Assembly (NCBI GenBank): GCA_014523695.1
Contig: JAATVS010000595.1
Location: 1 to 5,052 of the forward strand
Direction: 5' to 3'
Source of the DNA: Nitrososphaerales archaeon TH5895
Lineage (GTDB): Archaea; Thermoproteota; Nitrososphaeria; Nitrososphaerales; Nitrososphaeraceae
Length of the DNA stretch: 5,052 bases
Part shown: piece by piece, positions 1-5,036 of the stretch
Layout: every line of letters starts with the position of its first letter
How positions within the stretch are numbered: position 1 is the first letter of the stretch
Position numbers and translations under genes: made by a program
The notes under the pieces: model-generated
What the model was told of the DNA's origin: nothing
The model's input: the letters and a program-made list of their open reading frames with translations, nothing else
The model's database searches: none

Positions 1-82
1 GAGATTCGATAGAGCTAAATATCCCAGGTGTGTCGACATCGACAAATTCTCTTGTCAACTGACTAGAAGGTTTTGGGCCCAT
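1..82 (-). CDS. Partial gene, 5' end only, unknown product
   Basis: A minus-strand frame is open from a stop near position 148 to the left edge. The first ATG (80-82) would give about 27 residues beginning MGPKPSSQLTREFVDVDTPG and then leave the window. The residue mix looks coding-like, but there is no recognisable domain. An AT-rich element near 140-148 lies about 60 nt upstream, too far for a leaderless start at this ATG, so the promoter is unclear. A different ATG at 105-107 opens another frame that hits a stop after 14 codons and is less likely. The rest of the gene would have to be seen to assign a function. Confidence 0.4.
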   Translation of the reverse strand, partial: MGPKPSSQLTREFVDVDTPGIFSSIES

Positions 83-258
83 CCACCACTTTAATGAAAA
101 ATGGCATGTCTGCTTCTCAGGTTGAGGTGAGAAGGGGTTTTATTTGCTAGCACTACTTACTTGTATTGATTGAGTCTATCAAATTACAAAATGCGAATCA
201 TTTTTCGCGCGGTAAATCCCGGTTTTATTCGACTCATGACGCTGATCGCAATAGAATA
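83..258. other. Intergenic region, no gene seen
   Basis: Non-coding space between two minus-strand genes. It holds a weak AT-rich hairpin (AAAATG / CATTTT, 5-nt loop, about 188-204), followed on the minus strand by a short T-run, roughly 55-70 nt past the stop of the gene at 259-762. This could be a weak terminator, but six A/T-rich pairs are easily explained by chance. Confidence 0.3.
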
Positions 259-762
259 TCACTGGGATCGTGGGGCCTCATGTCTGTACTTGACTATCAT
301 CAGGATGTAAGACGTAGCGACAGGAATTAGAAGAATAAATGCAACAGGAAGTATAGGGTCATTTATTCCGCCAGATAATAAAGTGTTCGCCATATATCGT
401 ATAATTATTATCGTAACGGGGATAACAAGAGCAAGGAACGAAACCAGATAGAGTCTCTTTGTAAAGAGGGAAAGTTTCTGTTCCTGACCAATGTAGAACC
501 CAAAAATCACAAAGGCTAACCCCATCATAAATACGATTACGAAAAGGTAGACCGTAATCTCCTGTACTTGCTTCAACGCGCCGAAGCGGTCGTTCATCAT
601 CGTCAAACGCTCTACTACTTCTTCCATCTGAGCACTCATGTTTTCCAGCGATTGTTCCATACGTGAGACATTGCTGAATTCCTGAGCCCAGATCGTCTGT
701 GTCCCGCTAATACCGAACAATACAAAAAGTACCACAAGAATTAACCTAGCTATTGACAACAA
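259..762 (-). CDS. Small exported/membrane protein with coiled coil and three TM helices
   Basis: This 167-residue protein is not recognised as a named family. Residues 1-26 look like a signal peptide or anchor (Arg6, a long hydrophobic run, then TIWA before QE as a possible cleavage site). Residues about 33-68 are Met/Glu/Gln-rich and amphipathic, suggesting a short coiled coil. Three hydrophobic helices follow at about 70-92, 103-122 and 137-156, and the tail is short and basic (KYRHEAPRSQ). It probably sits in the cytoplasmic membrane with the coiled coil outside, which is inference. The start is a TTG immediately after an in-frame TGA, so no longer start is possible. A TATA-like TTTAATA lies about 28 nt upstream, which fits a leaderless message. 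The coiled coil suggests oligomerisation; no catalytic motif is visible. Confidence 0.8.
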   Translation of the reverse strand: MLSIARLILVVLFVLFGISGTQTIWAQEFSNVSRMEQSLENMSAQMEEVVERLTMMNDRFGALKQVQEITVYLFVIVFMMGLAFVIFGFYIGQEQKLSLFTKRLYLVSFLALVIPVTIIIIRYMANTLLSGGINDPILPVAFILLIPVATSYILMIVKYRHEAPRSQ

Positions 763-786
763 TCATAAAGTCGCCGAAAGGATGAC

Positions 787-793
787 TATTAAA
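787..793 (-). promoter_or_regulatory. TATA-like element for the 259-762 gene
   Basis: Minus-strand TTTAATA is centred about 28 nt before the TTG start at 762, the spacing expected for an archaeal promoter driving a leaderless transcript. An ATG at 764-766 opens a different frame that stops after six codons, so the TTG is preferred. Confidence 0.45.
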
Positions 794-1232
794 TCTATTG
801 CATCTACCTAGAACCACAATTAGCAAAACCATGTCCACCAATCAATACCTTTGTAAGGATCATTGATGAAGAGCACTTGATCAATAGCGAAATCGCAAAT
901 TGTCAAAAGAGCAAAAAAAAGAAGTTAGATCCTATTTCAAAACTTATGAACTTCTTAATATTCTTTCGTCGCTCTGAGAATTCCATGACAGTGTACCTAG
1001 GTGGCAAAACCTTATGTCGTTCTTTACGCAAGCATTATCTTGAACTAGGATGCTTAGAGCAATTTGTCCGAAAGTTTAGGAGCGTCGGCTTGTCAGTGCT
1101 CATGTCGTCACTTATTTGTGCTGATATCGGTTACGTGCCCATTTTGCAGAAAAGTCTGATAAGTATTTAGGAGTAGTAACCTCTCGGAGTACCGGATCCA
1201 TTGAAAAATTCAGTTCCGGTATATCTCATTAA
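793..1232 (+). pseudogene. Decayed gene ending in a CBS-like motif, frameshifted
   Basis: A plus-strand frame without ATG is open from 793 to the stop at 1168-1170, and near its end reads ADIGYVPIL (1120-1146). One base out of frame, from 1146, the sequence continues AEKSDKYLGVVTSRS and ends at TAA 1230-1232. Joined across a single missing base near 1144-1146, the two pieces resemble the core of a CBS domain (the usual pattern is a Gly-x-x-Pro-Val/Ile strand, then a short acidic turn, then a G-I/V-V-T-x-R strand). CBS domains bind adenosyl ligands and regulate partner proteins. The upstream 110 residues do not clearly match a first CBS repeat, so that part may be heavily decayed or spurious. 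The end abuts the stop codon of the convergent cobalamin protein with no spacer. Confidence 0.4.
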
Positions 1233-2123
1233 TCATATCGTCTGTGTTTGTACTATTGTTGATCTTATTAATTTTATTGCGTCTGCGAGCATCATGTTTC
1301 TAATAACATACAGTGATGTAGCACTAAAATCATGCGTTTTATTTGGATCATTTATAGCTAGTCCACCAATGAATATAGTCAAAGAAGCAAATCTAGCTCT
1401 AATTTTTCTGATTAAATTCCTAGTTGTTTGAATATGATCTGTTAATGTTATAGAGATCAGAATGGCATCAGGGGAGATACTATCTAATGAATTAATTACT
1501 GAATCTGCAGGTAAAGAAGGGGAGGCATTATAAACTTTATATCCCTTAGATAGTAAAACGGATTCTATAATATTGCAAGCTAAATTATGCTGTTCTCCAT
1601 TTGGTGTACAGATAAAGATCGTTCCCTTATAATGACGATTAGTAGAGCGAATTAATTGGCTTTTATCTATTACTTTTATTAAAGCATTGGCTGTGTTAAC
1701 GCATACATGTTCGGTTGCGACATCGAGTTTTCCTTCCGCCCATTGCTGACCAATATCATACATTACCGGTTTCAGTAGATTATCATAAAATTGAATCGTC
1801 CCGAAGAGATTAGTATATTTATGATAAATTTTGATTATACTCTGCAGATCCCCTGCAGAAAGCATCCTAAATAAATCTTGACCTAATTTTTTAGTTAAGG
1901 AATCATTCTTCTTCAAATTGACGGTGCTATAGCGGGTTATGAATGAAATTATGGCCGGATCATTTCGATATTCTATAGGTATCATTTCTGGTGTAACCCG
2001 AGACACCTTCCCCAGATATTTTACTGTCTCCTGTTTTGAAGTCCTTTTCGTATGATCCCATACGCTCCTTACTACGTATGCATAGTCAATGCCTTTTACT
2101 TTTTTTCTCCGTATGTACACCAA
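1233..2123 (-). CDS. Cobalamin-binding protein, CarH/LitR-like sensor module
   Basis: This 296-residue protein probably binds a corrinoid. Residues 1-45 form a basic domain (YIRRKKVKGIDYAYVV...TVKYLGKV) that is not a MerR helix-turn-helix. Residues about 74-155 match the helical B12-binding domain, with W128 and E138-H139 forming the W-x9-EH signature of adenosylcobalamin photoreceptors such as CarH. Residues about 166-290 form the Rossmann B12 domain: E177-x-H179 gives the likely lower axial histidine, S224 lies in the ISITL strand and G253-G254 in the IFIGG loop. The usual Gly of D/ExHxxG is A182. There is no methyltransferase or mutase domain, so a sensor or regulator role is more likely than catalysis. 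The start is TTG at 2121-2123 (GTG at 2118-2120 is equally possible); no in-frame ATG lies upstream. A TATA-like element sits about 31 nt upstream. It lies downstream of, and co-oriented with, the SDR gene. Confidence 0.88.
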   Translation of the reverse strand: MVYIRRKKVKGIDYAYVVRSVWDHTKRTSKQETVKYLGKVSRVTPEMIPIEYRNDPAIISFITRYSTVNLKKNDSLTKKLGQDLFRMLSAGDLQSIIKIYHKYTNLFGTIQFYDNLLKPVMYDIGQQWAEGKLDVATEHVCVNTANALIKVIDKSQLIRSTNRHYKGTIFICTPNGEQHNLACNIIESVLLSKGYKVYNASPSLPADSVINSLDSISPDAILISITLTDHIQTTRNLIRKIRARFASLTIFIGGLAINDPNKTHDFSATSLYVIRNMMLADAIKLIRSTIVQTQTI

Positions 2124-2149
2124 ATAATAGAAATGATAAAGTATATTGA

Positions 2150-2159
2150 TATTTAAAAT
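2150..2159 (-). promoter_or_regulatory. TATA-like element for the cobalamin-protein gene
   Basis: Minus-strand ATTTTAAATA is centred about 31 nt upstream of the TTG start (2123), matching the layout of archaeal leaderless promoters. It suggests that this gene can be transcribed independently of the SDR gene upstream, despite the shared direction. Confidence 0.45.
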
Positions 2160-2276
2160 GATGGGTAAATATTGATCATAGTGCTAAATTGAATAATAAG
2201 TGATGGAGCCCACTTACAGTTCAATCCAGCTCAAAGAGATAAGTTTAGAGGAATTCCAAGCATTTAAGAGACTTAG

Positions 2277-3710
2277 TTATAATCCATAAATTCGTATTTT
2301 ATGGAAGACATTGTGTGAAGACGCAACAACCAATCCTGCTACAACTGCGCCAACGAAATTTCTGATAGTCATTGTCATATTAGGTGAACTTGCAAGGAGA
2401 GAATCTCCGGATATCGTGTATATGTTATCAATCAACCATAGCGCTAGAGTGATCCATCCAATAACTCCTGCCGTTATCGCTCCCAACCTTGCTCCATTGC
2501 TGACAAAAAATACTGAGAATACAATACCAATATACCACAAACCACTAATAATAAGCCAATTCGCGCTCAGTATTTCGGGTCTTGCATCTAGCACATAATA
2601 AGTAGATCCAACCAATGCTAACAATACTAACGAAATAATCAGAATTTGGTTGCTTGTAGTATGAGTGACATATTCTTTTTTCTTTGTAACGCTATTCTTT
2701 TGTTTCTTCTCTTCATTTCTTGCTGCATCTATTGCTTCTTCGAATTTTCTTAATTTCAATGGAATAATATGTTTAATCGAATCGTCTCTTACAATTGCTT
2801 CGTGTTTGAGACTTTCTACTAATGGTCTGGCTAAGGATGCTTTGACGGGAGTGATCAGATCAATCCAGTAGGATGATAGTCTTGGAGTAAGGAAAGGGAT
2901 AATTATGATCGTTATAGACTTGTCAAGCATTTTCCCGTAACGTCTCATCATGTCGACATAAGACATTATGTCTGGTCCTCCCAGATCAAAAGACTTATCT
3001 TCAGTTTCTTTTGAATCAATTGCTTTAATTAGGTAAGTGATAACATCATCTATTGCAATGGGCTGTGATCTTGTCAAAACCCACTTGGGACACACCATTG
3101 CTGGAAGTCTCTCAACGAGATATTGCAGCATTTGAAAAGAGGCTCCCCCTTGACCGAGTATGATCGCAGCTCGAAATATGGTAACCTTTGCAGTTGATTT
3201 TGTTAGGATTTGACCGACTTCCCGCCTACTCCGCATATGTTCAGACAACTTAATTGACCTTAGTTCGTTTTCGTGAACCAAACCGCCCAAATATATTATT
3301 CTTTTTACTCCACATTCTGTTGCTGCCCTAGCAAAATTTGAAGCAGCTATTCGATCTCTGTCCGCAAATCTTTTCCAATCTTTAGATGATCCTTCCATGG
3401 AATGAATCAAATAGAATGCGATGTCGACGCCAGTCATTACGCTAACCAGATCCGAATATTTGGAGGCATCTGCCTGCACAAATTTAAGATCCTTAACTGC
3501 TTCTCCTTTCTTAAAAATGCTTTCAACAGACCTCACATTACGTGTCATACATCTAATTTCAAATTTACGATCCCCCTTAATTGACATAAATCTTTCAACC
3601 AGATGACTTCCAATGAATCCGCTACATCCTGTTATCAGGATTGTTAGATGCATTTTACTTGGTTCAACGGCATAGTTTTGAGACATTGAATATGGTTCAG
3701 ATTGTTTCAT
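2277..3710 (-). CDS. Atypical SDR (YbjT/COG0702-like) with C-terminal four-helix membrane domain
   Basis: This 477-residue protein has an NAD(P)-binding Rossmann fold at about 20-250: glycine motif TGCSGFIG (27-34), acidic D81 after the third strand, FYLIHSM (99-105) and IIYLGGL (138-144). The classical YxxxK catalytic pair is absent; the aligned stretch LSEHMRSRREVG (155-166) offers His158 and Arg162 instead, as in many atypical SDRs of the YbjT type. RAAIILGQG (180-188) and QPIAIDDV (216-223) are also typical of that family. Where relatives often carry DUF2867, this protein has a Lys/Glu-rich linker (about 327-347) and four hydrophobic helices (about 355-373, 385-403, 409-427, 449-465), so the enzyme is probably membrane-tethered with its active domain in the cytoplasm. 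The substrate is unknown. The ATG at 3708-3710 gives a 19-residue lead-in; Met20, right before the fold, is an alternative start. Confidence 0.9.
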   Translation of the reverse strand: MKQSEPYSMSQNYAVEPSKMHLTILITGCSGFIGSHLVERFMSIKGDRKFEIRCMTRNVRSVESIFKKGEAVKDLKFVQADASKYSDLVSVMTGVDIAFYLIHSMEGSSKDWKRFADRDRIAASNFARAATECGVKRIIYLGGLVHENELRSIKLSEHMRSRREVGQILTKSTAKVTIFRAAIILGQGGASFQMLQYLVERLPAMVCPKWVLTRSQPIAIDDVITYLIKAIDSKETEDKSFDLGGPDIMSYVDMMRRYGKMLDKSITIIIIPFLTPRLSSYWIDLITPVKASLARPLVESLKHEAIVRDDSIKHIIPLKLRKFEEAIDAARNEEKKQKNSVTKKKEYVTHTTSNQILIISLVLLALVGSTYYVLDARPEILSANWLIISGLWYIGIVFSVFFVSNGARLGAITAGVIGWITLALWLIDNIYTISGDSLLASSPNMTMTIRNFVGAVVAGLVVASSHNVFHKIRIYGL

Positions 3711-3748
3711 TTGTTACAAAGCCCTTTCTTCGTATTAGTCAAATTCAT
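3707..3748 (-). other. Possible 13-codon upstream ORF overlapping the SDR start
   Basis: An ATG at 3746-3748 opens 13 codons (MNLTNTKKGLCNK) ending in TGA at 3707-3709, which overlaps the SDR ATG as ATGA. Such an overlap can couple translation. However, the TATA-like element centred near 3766 predicts a transcript start around 3740, which would exclude this ATG. It is recorded as a curiosity only. Confidence 0.15.
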
Positions 3749-3761
3749 AATAGATTTCACA

Positions 3762-3770
3762 CAATATAAA
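3762..3770 (-). promoter_or_regulatory. TATA-like element for the SDR gene
   Basis: Minus-strand TTTATATTG is the best TATA match upstream of the SDR. It is about 56 nt from the ATG at 3710, implying a leader of roughly 30 nt rather than a leaderless message. No Shine-Dalgarno sequence is evident in that leader. Confidence 0.4.
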
Positions 3771-3842
3771 GGTGTCCAATATGACTGCCTAGTGCTAACT
3801 GATCTAACCTTTGATTCTGTGTTAAAAGATTAATCTAGATCA

Positions 3843-3869
3843 ATCACAATCAGTCTAGACCATTGTGAT
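3843..3869 (-). terminator. Hairpin just after the zinc-motif ORF
   Basis: A perfect 8-bp inverted repeat (ATCACAAT / ATTGTGAT) with an 11-nt loop starts 3 nt past the TGA at 3873-3875 on the minus strand. It is followed within about 20 nt by an AT-rich stretch ending in TTTT. The position suggests a 3'-end or terminator structure for the small gene, or a mark separating it from the SDR promoter. The stem is AT-rich and only moderately stable. Confidence 0.4.
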
Positions 3870-3872
3870 AGG

Positions 3873-4100
3873 TCATTCATCATAAAAAAATGGGGTTATG
3901 GTGGAAGATTTGGCGCTATCTTCCCTACAGTTTAGCTCCATAATTTTAGTACATTTAGGACATTCTATTTCTGTGTCTAGTTCAGACAACACTAACTTTT
4001 CTTTTTGCTCCTGTGGACTAACCTCTTCTAGTGTTTAAAGAGTCTGATGTTCAGGCTCCGTTTTTAGAGGGACGAGTTTTGTATAGTCATGTTTTGACAT
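3873..4100 (-). pseudogene. Small zinc-motif protein gene interrupted by an in-frame TAA
   Basis: An ATG at 4098-4100 starts a frame reading MSKHDYTKLVPLKTEPEHQT and one Leu, then meets TAA (4035-4037). The same frame then stays open for 53 more codons, containing acidic and basic helix-like residues and ECPKCTKIMELNC, and ends at TGA 3873-3875. The CPKC pair followed by a further Cys resembles the first half of small archaeal zinc ribbons; the second CxxC expected in a full ribbon is missing. A TATA-like AAATATAAT lies about 30 nt before the ATG and a hairpin follows the stop, so the transcription unit appears intact around a broken frame. Alternatives are a recent nonsense mutation, a sequencing error, or a shorter protein starting at the GTG at 3990-3992. 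The zinc-binding role is inferred. Confidence 0.5.
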
Positions 4101-4125
4101 GACGATATATATTACAAAATTGATT

Positions 4126-4134
4126 ATTATATTT
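4126..4134 (-). promoter_or_regulatory. TATA-like element for the interrupted zinc-motif ORF
   Basis: Minus-strand AAATATAAT is centred about 30 nt upstream of the ATG at 4100, again the leaderless spacing seen at other genes here. A second AT-rich run (4105-4114) is too close to the ATG to serve. Confidence 0.4.
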
Positions 4135-4163
4135 CAGCTGAATATAGGGGGGACGGAGGAGAG

Positions 4164-4274
4164 CTAAATTTGAGCATCCCCACCCTCTGCGATTGTTGGC
4201 TGATTCGTTCCCTCCTAATCTGATGCCGCTCCTATGATTGATAAAACCACAAATACCATCAACCTGCGATACAT
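4164..4274 (-). pseudogene. Possible remnant of a small secreted protein
   Basis: From an ATG at 4272-4274 the frame reads MYRRLMVFVVLSIIGAASD, which has the shape of a signal peptide: two Arg, a hydrophobic core, and a small-residue cleavage region. A TAG follows at 4215-4217. The same frame then continues with 16 polar residues (EGTNQPTIAEGGDAQI) to TAG at 4164-4166. A 77-codon open frame (4087-4320) overlaps it in another phase, has no recognisable features and runs across the next gene's TATA element. Either could be chance; the remnant reading is slightly favoured because its residues make biological sense. Confidence 0.2.
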
Positions 4275-4355
4275 AGCCTATTCGTGAGACGAGGAAGTTA
4301 TTAAAGTTATTCCAATTCATGGTAACACGGCCCCATCTTTGCGATCTGTACCCTT

Positions 4356-4566
4356 CTACCCTGGGATAGTTACCCGTTTTATATCCTCTTGGATGCTACA
4401 CTTCTGACAACACTTTACGGTATTCTTTTTAGGATGCTCCAAATCAATAGCCCAATCCTCGGAGTTTACTGTTATAATCGCAAACTCTCCTTTCTTATCA
4501 GCCGTTGGATATTTCTTTAGGAATCTCTTTAAGTGCTGTATTCGGCCTGGGATGGCAGATCTTCTC
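4356..4566 (-). pseudogene. Coding-like fragment with CCxxC motif, no start codon
   Basis: A 70-codon minus-strand frame runs from just after TAG (4569-4571) to TAG at 4356-4358. It begins RRRSAIPGRIQHLKRFLKKY and goes on through VNSEDWAIDLEHP and VKCCQKCSIQED. The residue mix (Trp, Asp/Glu-Lys balance, Cys cluster) looks like real protein, possibly metal-binding through the Cys residues. No ATG, GTG or TTG occurs before codon 42, so the 5' end is missing or mutated. The family is not recognised. Its upstream part overlaps the plus-strand ORF 4505-4678, which suggests a rearrangement junction around 4500-4570 or that one of the two frames is a shadow. Confidence 0.35.
4472..4477 (+). promoter_or_regulatory. 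Possible TATA element for the 4505-4678 ORF
   Basis: TTATAA is centred about 30 nt before the TTG at 4505. It supports a leaderless start there, but single six-base matches are common in DNA this AT-rich, and it lies inside the opposing frame. Confidence 0.25.
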
Positions 4567-4678
4567 CTCTAGTTTTATTAAGAATGCTGTAGATGTTGGA
4601 ACTCCTATTGTCAAGGATTTAACACAAGAAGCTAGAAATTATGTGAATAGTCCAGAGCAATTGAGGACTGCTCAATAA
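4505..4678 (+). CDS. 57-residue hypothetical small protein
   Basis: From the TTG at 4505-4507 the frame encodes 57 residues to TAA at 4676-4678. Residues about 3-24 are hydrophobic with Gly and Ser (ISLGISLSAVFGLGWQIF), suggesting one membrane helix or an amphipathic segment. The rest is soluble and helix-like (KNAVDVGTPIVKDLTQEARN, ending NSPEQLRTAQ). No family is recognised. A TATA-like element 30 nt upstream supports the TTG start. It is the only plus-strand candidate in the right half and overlaps head-on with the fragment at 4356-4566. It could instead be the 3' end of a truncated longer gene whose start was lost. Confidence 0.45.
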   Translation: MDISLGISLSAVFGLGWQIFSSSFIKNAVDVGTPIVKDLTQEARNYVNSPEQLRTAQ

Positions 4679-4846
4679 GAAGAAATCACAAATCGATTAA
4701 CCTATTAATGCTGTTTGAGCTTAGAATATCGTTATTTTGCCAGCCAAAGAATAATCCATTCTCACTACAGAATATAAGAAAGATTGACAATTTTTAGTAC
4801 TTATCCAGAGTTTCAAAAAAGTTAACCCATTACCATAAGCTTGAAT
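4679..4846. other. AT-rich gap, nothing identified
   Basis: Between the plus-strand small ORF and the minus-strand response-regulator remnant, which end facing each other. I see no open frame of note, no stable hairpin and no RNA gene here. Confidence 0.4.
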
Positions 4847-5036
4847 TTACTCTAACTCTGCTCTAATACGCCGTAGCAGTTCTTCTGATGTAATTGGCTT
4901 CTTAATGAAACAACCTATACTCTTCAGTGGATGCACTTCCCTCGCTGCATCCATATTTATTTCTCCTGCAGTCATAAAACATACTGACATTATCTACCTG
5001 ACTTCGGAGATTGAAAGATTTTCACGTCATATTAAA
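4847..5036 (-). pseudogene. Response-regulator receiver domain, broken C-terminal remnant
   Basis: From 4993 down to TAA (4847-4849) the frame reads SVCFMTAGE, then DAAREVHPLKSIGCFIKKPI, then SEELLRRIRAELE. This is the end of a CheY-like receiver domain: the beta-4 strand with its conserved Thr (T of MTAG) and the beta-5 KKP motif with the conserved Lys. The frame is closed upstream by TAG at 4994-4996. In the next phase, upstream codons read NMT, then TGA, then NLRSQVDN, fitting the NM-G turn after the phospho-Asp strand and the following helix, with the Gly codon apparently turned to TGA. Stop codons and a frameshift near 4985-4996 therefore separate the halves, and the phospho-acceptor Asp region is unrecognisable (two stops near 5036-5043). 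It is probably a dead gene, once a single-domain regulator. Confidence 0.6.

Noticed and set aside
31..45. TGTCGA / TCGACA near-palindrome
   Set aside because: Falls within the partial left-edge reading frame (residues FVDVD) and is explained by Asp/Val codons.
1201..1431. Plus-strand ORF of 76 codons
   Set aside because: Lies opposite the well-supported cobalamin-binding gene; a shadow frame.
1842..1858. CTGCAG repeated within 17 bp, looking like a small inverted repeat
   Set aside because: It encodes SAGDLQ in the cobalamin protein; explained by coding sequence.
2114..2119. TGTACA palindrome at the start of the cobalamin gene, reminiscent of an operator half-site
   Set aside because: A single six-base match inside the first codons, with no second copy nearby; not enough to call an operator.
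2311..2871. Plus-strand ORFs at 2311-2598 and 2665-2871
   Set aside because: Both are antisense shadows of the SDR membrane tail and linker.
3402..3606. Plus-strand ORFs at 3402-3584 and 3421-3606
   Set aside because: Antisense to the Rossmann region of the SDR, which has clear family motifs.
4144..4216. G-rich and C-rich tracts that might pair as a structured RNA
   Set aside because: I could not draw a consistent extended fold or match a known RNA family by eye; a covariance-model search would decide.
4087..4320. 77-codon minus-strand ORF starting at ATG 4320
   Set aside because: No recognisable domain; Asn/Arg/Gly-rich; it runs over the TATA-like element and start of the zinc-motif ORF, and another phase looks at least as protein-like.
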